Positions 24,741-33,478 are shown, counted from the stretch's first letter. The stretch: 64,000 nt of DNA from Deltaproteobacteria bacterium (GCA_020632995.1 JACKEN010000016.1:69423-133422); one strand, 5' to 3'. Made by a program: numbers and translations. Notes: generated by a model from the sequence alone, not told the origin.

Positions 24741-25668
24741 GCCGCGGTCCGGTCTGCGGAGACCTCGACGTGAGCGCCCGGGTGCGCGGTGGTTCGTGAC
24801 GGTGCGGTGTGCCCGAGCGCAGTTTCGGTTGCGGCCGGACGAGACCCGGCGGGCGGCGTTTGGCTTCTACCTGGGGCGGGCGCTGGAAGCGCATCCCGGG
24901 ATCGAGCTGTGCGCGGCGGTACAGATGTCGAACCACCTGCACCTGGTGGTGGTGGACCGGTCCTCGGAGCTATCGGGGTTCATGTGCCGGTTCCTTGGGC
25001 CTCTGGCGAAGGTGCTGAACGGGCTGGATGGGACACGGGGTCAGGTGTTCGAGCGCCGGTACGCGGCGACGGAGATCGTGGATGACGACGCGCTGCTGGA
25101 CTGCATCACCTACGTGGTGACGAACCCGGAGGCGGCGGGGTTGGTGCGGACGGACGCGGAGTCGCCGGGGTTGCTGTTGGACCCGCGGGGTCAGCGCGAG
25201 GAGCGGTTCGAGCGGGTGCGGTCGGAGGAGTACGCGCGGGCGGTGGCGTCCGCGGCGGCGCGCGGGGACGGGGAGACGGTGGCTGAGGCGGACTTCACGG
25301 ATGTGACCTGGGTTCGGGTGGGCGGCGCGCTCGAGGCCGAAGAGCTGGCTGACCTGGCTGCGCGCGTCTTGGCGCGCCGGACGAAGCTGCGGGCGGCGCG
25401 TAACGGGCGTCCAGTGCTGGGGGCGCGGCGGGTGGTGCAGGAGGACGTGTTCTCGGCGCCGGCGCACCCGAAGCGGAGTCCGATGCCGCTGTGTCACGCG
25501 AGCACGGGGGACTTGTGGTTGGCGTTTCGCGAGGGATAGCGGGCGGTTCGCGAGGGATGGCGGCGGTTCGTGTGGGCGTATCGCGCGGCGTCTGCGGCGT
25601 TCCGGGAGGGGGACTTCGGGACGGTGTTCCCGGACTTCAGCTTCCGGCCTTGGACGCCACCTCTTTGA
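24727..25668 (+). pseudogene. Y1 (IS200/REP-type) transposase interrupted by an in-frame amber codon
   Basis: The frame 24727-25539 encodes a 270-residue HUH protein: QMSNHLHLVVVDRSS supplies the HUH pair, and a Tyr in FERRYAATEIV or ITYVVTNP region is the likely nucleophile. This fits the TnpA-REP/RAYT branch, which often acts on palindromes. After the TAG at 25537-25539 the same frame continues for 42 codons (VWAYRAASAAFREGDFGTVFP, ending WTPPL) with the look of the natural C terminus. The TAG sits in a near-duplicate of TTCGCGAGGGAT, so a small tandem duplication or point change made it. The first 270 residues may still fold; the start codon is uncertain. Confidence 0.7.
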
Positions 25669-25996
25669 GGGGTGGCGGCTCACGATGTCGACGAAGGGAC
25701 CGAGCAGGGAGCTCGGGATGGTGGGGTGCGTGCTTCAGTGGGCGCTCGGGTTGGTATAGAGGGTGCCTGGGGCCGCGAACGCGATGGCGACGGCGTGGGG
25801 CAGCGCGGGGGCGCGTGGGGTTCAAATCACATAGGGGACGCCTCTGGGGCTTGGGTGAAATGCGCAAGCAAGCTTGCGATAGTGGGTGGCACCCAAGTCG
25901 CCCCAAGTCGCCCCCACCCAAGTCGCCCCAAGTCGCGCACCCAAGTCGCGTGGGCGGCACCCAAGTCTGGCCCAAGTCTGGGTGCGATGGGCCTCG
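25669..25996. other. Non-coding stretch
   Basis: About 330 bases without a credible gene between the Y1 transposase tail and the lipoprotein at 26 kb. It ends in the CCCAAGTCGC repeat cluster. G-rich on the + strand up to 25830; no REP-like palindrome family was recognised. Confidence 0.5.
25889..25985. repeat. Short tandem/clustered repeat CCCAAGTC(G/T)
   Basis: Nine or so copies of CCCAAGTCGC/CCCAAGTCTG occur in about 95 bases with variable 1-8 base gaps. The array starts about 95 bases past the stop region of the lipoprotein gene (which ends at 25997 on the minus strand) and thus lies at its 3' side. Confidence 0.7.
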
Positions 25997-26566
25997 TCAG
26001 AACACCACAGATCCGCTGCAACTCTCGCGGCTGGTGAGTGCGCTGAACGAGAAGGTGTTGGGCCCTCGGGCCAGCGAGACCCGGCGCGGCCCCTTGGTGA
26101 AGCTCAGCGGATTGCCGGTGGGCCGGATGAAGTTGCGATAAATGGTGCGCGTCGCACCGCTGAATGCGCGCTGGTCCATTTGGACGCGCCAGTCGGCATA
26201 GTGCGGCTGGTTCCGCGGCTGGGTGACGGTCAGCTTCACCTTGACCAACCCCCGATCCACCTTGGTGACGGCGAAGGACCAGTGAGCGGGCCGGCGCCAA
26301 CCGGGCACGCCGCCCGAGCATTGGCCCGACGCGACGACTTGGGCGCCCACGCTGGCCCCGCCGATGTCGTCGGCGGTGAACAGAGCGTCGTCGATCACCG
26401 TGCTAGCCGCCTCCAACTCTTGGCCCGGTTCGGCGCTGGATAGGGCGTCCGACGAGGGCTCGCTGGCCTCTTCGCTGCCGCCGCACGCCCCGATAACGGC
26501 GGCGAGCAACACCGGCGTCCATCGCCGGGCCAAAGAGGGTATGAGTGCGTTATCGATGTATCTCAC
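25997..26566 (-). CDS. Small secreted lipoprotein, unknown domain
   Basis: A 189-residue predicted lipoprotein: basic start, hydrophobic stretch and lipobox ending in Cys28 (VIGAC), then an acidic Ser-rich linker (SEEASEPSSDALSS). The mature part has two Cys far apart (SGQCSGG, ESCSGS) that could pair, and beta-like sequence (HWSFAVTKVDRGLVKVKLTV). The GTG start is supported by AAGGAG eight bases upstream. It lies 54 bases downstream of the glycoside hydrolase gene on the same strand, so both may be cotranscribed. No family recognised. Confidence 0.72.
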   Translation of the reverse strand: MRYIDNALIPSLARRWTPVLLAAVIGACGGSEEASEPSSDALSSAEPGQELEAASTVIDDALFTADDIGGASVGAQVVASGQCSGGVPGWRRPAHWSFAVTKVDRGLVKVKLTVTQPRNQPHYADWRVQMDQRAFSGATRTIYRNFIRPTGNPLSFTKGPRRVSLARGPNTFSFSALTSRESCSGSVVF

Positions 26567-26620
26567 GAATATGTCTCCTTCACCCGCGCGGGTGACGGTC
26601 AGGGCCCCGTGGGGGCGTTG

Positions 26621-28279
26621 TCACGGCGCGTCGCACGCGCCATCGTTGGTGGTGATGATGAAGCTCGGCAGACTGTTCAAGCTGACGTCCAAAGTCCCGG
26701 CGGGCGACGTGGAGACGCGCTGCACGTCACCACGCCGCCGCGCCAGCTTGGAGATGCAGTACTCACCGCCTTCGCCGCTGGTGGGGATGGCCACGTCGAC
26801 GCGGGCATCGCGAGCGTGCCAGGCGACGAAGCCGCTCATCGCTTCGGGCGCGTCGCGACGGAAGGGGAACACGAAGACGAACGGGTCGCCGAGATCGATG
26901 CGGGCGCCGATGTTGGTGCCGGTGAGTTGACGGGCGTAGTGCTGCACGGCGCGCCACGCGTCGGTGGGTTCGAGGGTGCTGTTGACCACCATGCCGAACC
27001 CCTGGCCCAACTCGTCGGGTCGCCGCCAGGTGAACAGGGTCACGAACGCCACCCGCCGCAGCGCCAGCATATGAGTGAGGCCGCGCTGCAGATACTTCGC
27101 GCGGTCGAAGTCGCGGAGCACGCAGGCCACTGTGTTGCCGCCATCTTCGGGCGCTCGGTCGCACACGTCGTGCACCTGATAGCCGTACTCGGTGACGCCG
27201 AGCGCCAGCCGCTTGCGCGAGTCGGTCCGCGCGACGTGGTCGGGATGATCGACGATGGCCGCCACGGCTGTGACGATGTCGACCACCCCCACCTCGAGGC
27301 CGGTGGGATTGTCGGGCCCGTCGGTAAAGGTGTCGTAGGGGTGAAAAGTGAGTCCGTCGTAGACATCTTCCAGGTTCTGGAGCCCGGCGGGTCCAGGAAA
27401 GTCGAAGCTGAGGATGCGCTCCAGAAACTCGGCGGCCTTGTGCGGCCGCCCGACGCGCCATTGCCACGCTCCCGCGGCCAAGCCCGTCAGGTAGAGCGGT
27501 GCGCTGCGCGCTCGACGCTGCACGTCGGGATCGTCGTGTGCGGCGGCGCGTACGGCGCGGGCGGCGGCGCGGGCCAGCAACTTGTATTGTTCGGCGTTGG
27601 CGAGGTGATCTTTCTCGCGGGTGCGGCACACGTTGTAGAAGCCGCCGTTGGGCTCGTTGCCGATCTCGAACGCGATGTTCACCGAGCGACCGACGCGGTC
27701 CACGATCTGCCGCTCCGCTAGGTGCACGGCCGCGTGGGCCACGAAGTCGGCGTAGCCGGCGAACTCGGCGGTGGTGTGCGGGGACAGTCCTTCCAGCCGA
27801 TCGCTGGTGCTGCCATCCGCCCCGCACGCGACCTTGGGGTCGTTGTCCTCGGCCGCGACGTACAACGGGTTCGAGCTCCCCGGGTTCATCTGGAGGACGT
27901 ACGAGAAGCCGTAGCGCTCGCCGATCTCCAAGTAGCGATCGAGCAGGGCGTCGAGGCGTGCGTAATCTCCGCGACTCCCTACTTCGAGCTTCCGCCAAAA
28001 CAAGGCGGTGCGCAGCGCACGCGCCCCGGTCTGGACGATCAGCTCGGCGTCGGCGTCGATCTCGGGTCCCTCCAGGACATTGCCGTTGATGGCGTAGCCG
28101 AGCCGGGCCGGCGTGACCTTGTTGCCGCCGGCAAAGGGGATGAACCAATCCTGGGCATTGGAGAGTTCGGCGGTGACCCAGTCCGGCGGCCCCTCGCCCG
28201 CGGACGGGTTCAGTGACTCGCCCTGACAGGCCGCCGTGGACAGGCCGATGCAGAGGATGGTGGACGTGAGCCGGGTCAT
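26621..28279 (-). CDS. Secreted lipoprotein glycoside hydrolase, clan GH-A-like
   Basis: A 552-residue lipoprotein (lipobox Cys18, STAAC). The mature part looks like a TIM-barrel glycosidase: NIAFEIGNEPNGGFYN carries the typical Asn-Glu-Pro of clan GH-A with its acid/base Glu, and LALGVTEYGYQ is a suitable nucleophile Glu at the end of strand 7; LTFHPYDTF lies between. GH39- or GH5-like families are candidates. A C-terminal beta domain (about 440-552) follows. The ATG at 28279 has AGGAGG six bases upstream; the open frame further upstream is not coding. The enzyme should act on an external polysaccharide, substrate unknown. Confidence 0.75.
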   Translation of the reverse strand: MTRLTSTILCIGLSTAACQGESLNPSAGEGPPDWVTAELSNAQDWFIPFAGGNKVTPARLGYAINGNVLEGPEIDADAELIVQTGARALRTALFWRKLEVGSRGDYARLDALLDRYLEIGERYGFSYVLQMNPGSSNPLYVAAEDNDPKVACGADGSTSDRLEGLSPHTTAEFAGYADFVAHAAVHLAERQIVDRVGRSVNIAFEIGNEPNGGFYNVCRTREKDHLANAEQYKLLARAAARAVRAAAHDDPDVQRRARSAPLYLTGLAAGAWQWRVGRPHKAAEFLERILSFDFPGPAGLQNLEDVYDGLTFHPYDTFTDGPDNPTGLEVGVVDIVTAVAAIVDHPDHVARTDSRKRLALGVTEYGYQVHDVCDRAPEDGGNTVACVLRDFDRAKYLQRGLTHMLALRRVAFVTLFTWRRPDELGQGFGMVVNSTLEPTDAWRAVQHYARQLTGTNIGARIDLGDPFVFVFPFRRDAPEAMSGFVAWHARDARVDVAIPTSGEGGEYCISKLARRRGDVQRVSTSPAGTLDVSLNSLPSFIITTNDGACDAP

Positions 28280-28379
28280 GATGGGCCTCCTTCGCGTAGC
28301 GCGGTGGGTCGCACCGCGTCCCAAGGTGTGCCGTTGAATGGCGCGAGCGCCCGGCGCCTTCATCGGCGTAAGCGAGTCG

Positions 28380-30029
28380 TCATCGTCGACGCGGGGTGAC
28401 CCTGCGCGCGAATTGGGTCGAGGCCTCGTCACAGATGCCGGCCTTTCGTACTCTCATTCTTCGATGGCCCATCCCCCCGCCCACGCCGAGGATGCCCTGG
28501 CGACGCTGGCCGCGCGCGCGCTGAACGGAGAGGCTCGGGCGGCCGAGGATCTGTGCAGGTCCCTGCAGGGTCCGCTGTACCGCCTCGCCGCCCGCCTGCT
28601 GCGCGACCCGGAGGACGCGCGCGACGCCACCCAGGAGTCCCTGATTCTGGTGATCACACACCTCTCCACCTTCCGCGCGGAGAGCCGGCTCATGACATGG
28701 GCCTATGCGATCGCGCTGCGCCACATCCTGCGTTCGCGTCGGCAGCGGGAGCGGCGCGCGAGCCGGCTCGCTCTGGAGTTCAAGATCCGCGCCGGCATGC
28801 TCCTGACCGAGCGCGACGCGGTGCCGGAGGGCGAGACCGCGGTCGCGCGGCGGGAGACGTGTCTCGGCTGCACGCGCGCGATGCTCCAGTCCCTCAGCCT
28901 GGAGGAGCGGGCCGCCATCGTGCTCAGCGAGATCCTGGGCGCCGACGACCAACTGGGCGCACAGCTGACCGACGTCCCCGACGCCACCTACCGCAAGCGC
29001 TTGTCGCGGGCGCGGGCCAAGTTGCGGCCGGTGATGGAGGACTTGTGCGGGCTGACGTCGTCCGCCAACCCATGCTCGTGTGACCGGCAAGCGCGCGCCA
29101 AGCAACGGCTGCGCATGAGTCCGCGGCCCGCGCTGCCGATCATCGCCGACCGCGAGGTGGTGACGGCCGCCGAGCGGCTGGGCGAAGTGCGAGCCTTGGG
29201 CGCCATCTTGGCCGGGCCGGCCGCGCTGGCGCCGCCCGAGGAGCTGTGGTCGCGCGTGCGGAGCCACCTCGCGCCTGTCCTCGATGCCCGCTGAGGCGCC
29301 GGTCATCTTGCGCGCGCGCAGCTCGGCGTCCATGATCACCGACGCCGCGAAGGCATCGTGGAGGGTCGGGGCACCGAGCGGCGCGTGTGCAATGGCGTCC
29401 GCGGCATGGGCGGCCGTCGCCCACAGCGCGACCAGTCCGACGGCAGTGGAGCTCCCCACCACGTACGCCCGCACCAGTCCCGGTCGATCCGCCACCGCGG
29501 CGCCGAGGGCCGCGGCGTCGTTGTCGCGCGGCCACAGCGTGAGCGTCGCGGTCGCCGGATAGGACGCGGAGCGCTCACCCACCGGTTCACCGTCGAGCCA
29601 CGTCGTCCCCTCCACGACGGAGATGACGTCGAGCAGCACGAGGTCGGGATCACTGCCGCGTTGCTCGCGGATCCGATCTCGCCAGGCGGATGAATAGTAG
29701 GCCTTGGCCGCGCTCCTCGACCGCCACGTGTACACACCTCCGAACCGGCCATCCTCGGTGAGGATGAAATACTTGGTGTCCAGCCCCGCGATTGCCTCGT
29801 ACTCCGGCACCGCCGCGCGAAACCGCGATCGGACCAGGAAGTCCGGCGCGTACCACGGCGTACGCACCCGCACGATGCCGATGGTTTGGCCCTCCCCGGC
29901 GCGGACCAGCGATGAGCGCGCGGTGGTCCCGTACGTGGGCGCCGCGCAGGCGGTGAACGCGGTCGGCATCAGGATCCCCGCCCACAGGACGAGACGAGAA
30001 AGGGAGTTGGACGCATTGGACTTTTTCAA
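28380..30029 (-). CDS. Lipoprotein with YdhR/ABM-like (dimeric alpha-beta barrel) domain; 3' part antisense to the sigma gene
   Basis: The convincing protein is only the first ~245 residues (30029 down to about 29290). TTG 30029 is chosen because AGGAG lies six bases upstream; lipobox Cys28 (AFTAC) follows. Residues 60-140 resemble YdhR-type monooxygenase-like barrels (IAGLDTKYFILTEDGRFGGVYTW, then SAAKAYYSSAW), and a second similar half may follow (PGLVRAYVVGSSTAVGLVALW). After that the frame stays open by chance through the antisense of the ECF sigma gene to 28380 and looks non-coding. Either the native stop was lost by a frameshift near 29300 (another frame has TGA there) or the long tail is real; I favour the first. 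Confidence 0.6.
   Translation of the reverse strand: MKKSNASNSLSRLVLWAGILMPTAFTACAAPTYGTTARSSLVRAGEGQTIGIVRVRTPWYAPDFLVRSRFRAAVPEYEAIAGLDTKYFILTEDGRFGGVYTWRSRSAAKAYYSSAWRDRIREQRGSDPDLVLLDVISVVEGTTWLDGEPVGERSASYPATATLTLWPRDNDAAALGAAVADRPGLVRAYVVGSSTAVGLVALWATAAHAADAIAHAPLGAPTLHDAFAASVIMDAELRARKMTGASAGIEDRREVAPHARPQLLGRRQRGRPGQDGAQGSHFAQPLGGRHHLAVGDDRQRGPRTHAQPLLGARLPVTRAWVGGRRQPAQVLHHRPQLGPRPRQALAVGGVGDVGQLCAQLVVGAQDLAEHDGGPLLQAEGLEHRARAAETRLPPRDRGLALRHRVALGQEHAGADLELQSEPARAPLPLPTRTQDVAQRDRIGPCHEPALRAEGGEVCDHQNQGLLGGVARVLRVAQQAGGEAVQRTLQGPAQILGRPSLSVQRARGQRRQGILGVGGGMGHRRMRVRKAGICDEASTQFARRVTPRRR
28464..29294 (+). CDS. ECF-type RNA polymerase sigma factor
   Basis: A 276-residue sigma-70 family protein. 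Region 2 spans about residues 25-95 (DPEDARDATQESLILVITHLSTF, then MTWAYAIALRHILRSRR) and region 4 about 140-190 (LSLEERAAIVLSEILG, then ATYRKRLSRARAKLRP). A C-terminal extension of about 75 residues includes CSCDRQ, seen in several ECF groups with a C-terminal regulatory segment. ATG 28464 is the natural start. No anti-sigma gene is adjacent. The whole gene lies antisense to an open frame running on from the minus-strand lipoprotein at 29.3-30.0 kb. Confidence 0.82.
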   Translation: MAHPPAHAEDALATLAARALNGEARAAEDLCRSLQGPLYRLAARLLRDPEDARDATQESLILVITHLSTFRAESRLMTWAYAIALRHILRSRRQRERRASRLALEFKIRAGMLLTERDAVPEGETAVARRETCLGCTRAMLQSLSLEERAAIVLSEILGADDQLGAQLTDVPDATYRKRLSRARAKLRPVMEDLCGLTSSANPCSCDRQARAKQRLRMSPRPALPIIADREVVTAAERLGEVRALGAILAGPAALAPPEELWSRVRSHLAPVLDAR

Positions 30030-30174
30030 GATGGTCTCCTGTTCCTTCGGAGACATGAGGGTGGCCGGTTGTGACCGGGTCCGCGCGCTCCGCCGCGCCG
30101 CCCGCTCGCATCAGGGCACATCCAGCCGGGAACGGGGCGACCTCCGCCCGATTCCGCGGCGCGCGCGCTCGCGG

Positions 30175-30657
30175 TCAGACCCGAGGCCGCAGGTAGCCGA
30201 CCAAGGCGCGCAGCACACGCGCCTCCAGATCTTCGGCGTCGGTGGGCGGCGGGCCATCGGGATCCACCAGCCCGCGCACCATCACCACCAGATCGCGCGC
30301 GGCATCCGCCGGCAGATCGGCCGGCAGCTCCGACCTGTGGTCATCCAGCAGCCGCTCGATCACGCCGGCGAGGGCTTGGACGTCTTCGCGCGCCTCGTCG
30401 GCCAACGGCAGCCGGCGCTCCTCCTCGTCGAGGAGCGAGGTCAGCGGACCGCCCTCGAGCTGCTGCGCGACCGCGCCGGCCGCCGACGCGCGCAGCGCGT
30501 CCCGCAGCGGTCGGTCCGCCAGCGCCGCCACCTGCGCGGTGAGGACCCTCAAGCGATCGGCGCGCGCGCGGGCGACCAAGGCCGCGAGGATCGCCTCCTT
30601 GCTGGGGAAGGGCCGATAGGAAATCCAAGGCCGGTCTCCAGATGTCCTTCGCCCCAA
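30175..30657 (-). pseudogene. TetR-family regulator, 5' truncated (helix-turn-helix lost)
   Basis: The C-terminal ligand-binding part of a TetR regulator starts abruptly at YRPFPSKEAILAALVARAR, which normally follows the recognition helix. The preceding helix-turn-helix codons are replaced by unrelated sequence at about 30615-30630, exactly where the second IS91-like remnant ends. The rest (about 145 residues, ending YLRPRV) is intact. Without the DNA-binding domain it cannot act as a repressor. It lies upstream of, and may once have controlled, the lipoprotein gene at 30029. Confidence 0.72.
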
Positions 30658-31412
30658 TCGAGGGCTTCTGCGGGTAATCCGGGTGCCTTCAGCCCTTGGA
30701 AGGCTGCTCTTGGGCCCGATTCGCCCCCCGCGGGCTCGGATGATCGACGGCGCAGGCGGGCGGAGGTCGTGGTCTGAGCCAGCGAAGGCGAGGGTCTGCA
30801 GCCCCGGCGCTCGGCCAGGGGAGGGGGACGGAGCGGTTGGGGGTCAGCTCGCGTCGGCAGCGTGAGCGGCAGCTGCGCATTCGGTGGGGCCAGCGCGCCC
30901 ACCGGATAGATGCGTCGGGTCCCGATCCAGGTGGCCGCATGTGGGTGCAGGATAGCGCCCACCGGCTTGAGCGCTCCCGCGCAGGCGGAGCAGACGCGAC
31001 CGTCGGCGTCGACGCCCGAGGGGGCGCAAGCCGCGGCAAGCCACCAGGCGTCGTCGCGCTCGGCGGCCACGGGCTCGTCGTCGAGATACCCGTGGCGGCG
31101 GAGCCAGCGCTCAAAGCGCCGGAGGACCTCGGCTTCGATGGCGTTGAGGTCGGCGGGAAGGCCCGGGTCGTCGATGAACTCGAGGCCATCGTCCTCTGTC
31201 TCGATGTAGGCGCCGTCGAGGACCAGCACGTGGAGGTGGGCCGGCCTCCGGAACCCCGCAGTCCAGATAGCGCTCCACGGCGTGCTGCACGAACCCGGGG
31301 ATCGTGCCCCATCCTCGCCCACCGATTCGAGGAGCTTGGGCCATCCGGCGCGCACCAGCGCGTGCAGCACGCCGTCTCGAGGCGCTCGGGGTTCGTACAC
31401 CGCCCGCACGCG
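30640..31412 (-). pseudogene. Second IS91-like transposase remnant
   Basis: Minus-strand pieces in two frames give the IS91-type N terminus (YEPRAPRDGVLHALVRAGWPKLLE, then IPGFVQHAVERYLDCGV) joined directly to HLHVLVLDGAYIETEDDGLEF and ADLNAIEAEVLRRFERWLRRHGYL, the region after the catalytic core. The zinc ribbon and the catalytic middle are missing, as in the copy at 24 kb. The 3' end abuts the truncated TetR gene; the boundary sequence (about 30610-30630, GGCCGATAGGAAATCCAAGG) loosely resembles the 24-bp terminus of the first copy. Confidence 0.65.
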
Positions 31413-31548
31413 GCCCGGCCATCGCCAGGTCCGTGCCAGCCAGCTCCGCGTACGTCAGCGACTCACCCGCGTCCGGATTTCGGACGAGGTCCGGATTTCG
31501 GGTGGCCTATAGCCCCGCAGCCAAGCGACCGGAGGCGTGGGGCGCAGG

Positions 31549-32370
31549 TCAGGTTGCGCGCCTGACCTCGCCGCGTCGCCGCAGCCCCCACGCCGCCAGG
31601 CCCGCCGCCACCGCCACCACCACCACGCGCAAGATCCGCAACCGGACCTCCTCGTCCGGCGCCCGGTTCACGTTGTCCAGGTGGGCGCCCGCGTGGATGG
31701 CGATCGCGAGCCACACCCCGCCCCCGCTCCGCTCCAGGAACCAGGCGATGATCACGCTGTACAGGGCCAGCTCCACCACCGCGATGCCCAGCTTGTCGGC
31801 CAACAGGGCGCCGGTCTGGAGGTCGAAGGACATGCCCAGGTGCCACACGCCCCACACGACTCCGATGAGCAGGCTGGCCTGCACCGGGCCCCAGCGCCGG
31901 GCCAGCCGTGGGTAGGCGAAGCCGCGCCAGCCGAGCTCCTCGCCCACCGAGAAGAAGACCAGGGCGAGCACGTGCGGGGGCAGCGTGGGCGGGTAGAACC
32001 ACCGGGCCGGGTGGCCTCCGAGGGCCAGCTCCAGGAGGTTCGCCACCTGGTGGAGCGCCCCCACCGTGACGAGCCCGGCCAGCGCCCAGCGCCACTGGAT
32101 GGGCGACCCCAGGCCCCAGGCTCGGACCAGGAAGGCGCGGAGCGGGCCCGCCGACCTCGGGACGAGCTCGGGGTCCTGCGAGCGCGGGCCTCGGAACCAC
32201 GCCGCCACGATCACCGCGGCGAGCGCGGGCCCGAACGCGCCGAGGCCCCCGAGGGCCATGGCGAACGGGGGCATCGGGTCGCCCCGCACCAGGGCCAGGA
32301 CCCCGGGCGCGTCGAGGCCCCAGGTGATGACGCAGGCGAGCGCGAAGAAGAGAAAGACGTGGCGAACCAC
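31549..32370 (-). CDS. CPBP (CAAX/Abi-type) intramembrane protease
   Basis: A roughly 273-residue membrane protein with CPBP motifs: VGEELGWRGFAYPRL (two Glu, Arg), GVVWGVWHLG (His) and IAIHAGAHLDNVN (His and Asn-like). The hydrophobic start GAVVRHVFLFFALACVITWG suggests the GTG at 32370 is the true start; the frame is open to 32526 but runs there through short direct repeats. A C-terminal copy of this gene lies as a broken fragment at 9.86-10.19 kb, so one of the two was made by DNA duplication. The role is unknown; no peptide gene is adjacent here. Confidence 0.83.
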   Translation of the reverse strand: MVRHVFLFFALACVITWGLDAPGVLALVRGDPMPPFAMALGGLGAFGPALAAVIVAAWFRGPRSQDPELVPRSAGPLRAFLVRAWGLGSPIQWRWALAGLVTVGALHQVANLLELALGGHPARWFYPPTLPPHVLALVFFSVGEELGWRGFAYPRLARRWGPVQASLLIGVVWGVWHLGMSFDLQTGALLADKLGIAVVELALYSVIIAWFLERSGGGVWLAIAIHAGAHLDNVNRAPDEEVRLRILRVVVVAVAAGLAAWGLRRRGEVRRAT

Positions 32371-32520
32371 GGCGCCCAGACAACCACCGGTGGAGGCAGG
32401 TTCCCAGGGGCGCGGAGGCCCCGGGCGTGTTGGCGGATCGGAGCCTGTCGCCCGCGGCCTCGAGCCTGAGACCTGGCTCTGAGGCCTGTCGCCTGGAGCC
32501 AGTGCAACGCGGTCGGTGTC

Positions 32521-32569
32521 AGGCATCAGAGACAGGCATCAAGAGACAGGCATCAGAGACAGGCATCAG
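32521..32569. repeat. Four copies of a 13-14 bp repeat (AGGCATCAGAGAC)
   Basis: AGGCATCA recurs at 32521, 32534, 32548 and 32561 with spacer GAGAC or AGAGAC. The unit shares TCAGAGAC with the 20-bp repeat at 48400-48539. It lies in the gap between the divergent CPBP protease and HAD genes. Confidence 0.75.
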
Positions 32570-32692
32570 GGTCCAGCCTTCGGGCCCCAGGCTTCAGGTG
32601 CCCCAGGCCCCAGACGGCCAGGTGGGCGGACTCGGGTCCCCCAGGCGCCGTGGTCGCTTGACCCCCGGGGCGCCCTCCGACACACCCACCCG

Positions 32693-33478
32693 GTGCGCCC
32701 CTTGAGCCAGCGCCCCAGGACCGAGACCCGGGTGGTGTTCGCGGACATCGACGACACCCTCACCACCGAGGGCCTGATCACCGCCCCGTCCTTCTCCGCC
32801 TTGTGGGCCCTGCACGACGCCGGGATCGCGGTGGTGCCGGTGACCGGGCGGCCCGCGGGGTGGTGCGACCACATCGCGCGGATGTGGCCGGTGGCCGGGG
32901 TGGTGGGCGAGAACGGGGCCTTCTACTTCCGTTATGACGCAGCAGGTCGAACTCTGACCCGGCGCTTCGTGCTCGACGAGACCACCAGGGCCGGGCTGCA
33001 GGATCGGTTGCGGGCGATCCGGGATCGGGTGCTGGCCGAGGTGCCGGGGGCGGCGGTCGCCTCGGACCAGGCCTACCGGATCCACGACCTCGCCATCGAC
33101 TTCTGCGAGGACGTCCCGCCCCTGGATCGGGCCGCGGTGGACCGGATCGTGGCCATCTTCGAGGCGGCGGGGGCCACCGCCAAGGTGTCGAGCATCCACG
33201 TGAACGGCTGGTTCGGCACCTACGACAAGCTCGGCATGATGAAGACGTTCGCGGCCGAGGTGCTCGGGCTCGATCTGGACGATCCGGCCGACCGGACCCG
33301 CGCGGTCTATGTGGGCGACTCGCCCAACGACGAGCCCGCGTTCGCGTTCTTCGAGCACGGGGTGGGGGTGGCCAACGTCCGGGACTTCGAGGATCGGCTC
33401 CGGGCCCCGCCCGCCTGGGTCACCGAGGCCCGGGGCGGCGAGGGCTTCGCGGAGCTGGCCGAGCACCTGCTGGGATAG
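32693..33478 (+). CDS. HAD-IIB family sugar-phosphatase-like hydrolase
   Basis: A 261-residue HAD phosphatase. Motif 1 is FADIDDTLT (Asp18 nucleophile, Asp20), motif 2 includes VVPVTGRPAGWC, and motif 4 is YVGDSPNDEPAF. The cap between motifs 2 and 3 has IHVNGWFGTYDKLGMMK, as in the SPP/MPGP-like IIB group acting on sugar phosphates. GTG 32693 is preferred because the upstream part of the open frame passes through the short repeats; a TTG at 32702 is also possible. No sugar-biosynthesis neighbour points to a substrate. Confidence 0.82.
   Translation: MRPLSQRPRTETRVVFADIDDTLTTEGLITAPSFSALWALHDAGIAVVPVTGRPAGWCDHIARMWPVAGVVGENGAFYFRYDAAGRTLTRRFVLDETTRAGLQDRLRAIRDRVLAEVPGAAVASDQAYRIHDLAIDFCEDVPPLDRAAVDRIVAIFEAAGATAKVSSIHVNGWFGTYDKLGMMKTFAAEVLGLDLDDPADRTRAVYVGDSPNDEPAFAFFEHGVGVANVRDFEDRLRAPPAWVTEARGGEGFAELAEHLLG

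Noticed and set aside
25537..25539. Amber codon as pyrrolysine or programmed readthrough
   Set aside because: No pyl genes or recoding signal are visible; a small duplication explains it more simply.
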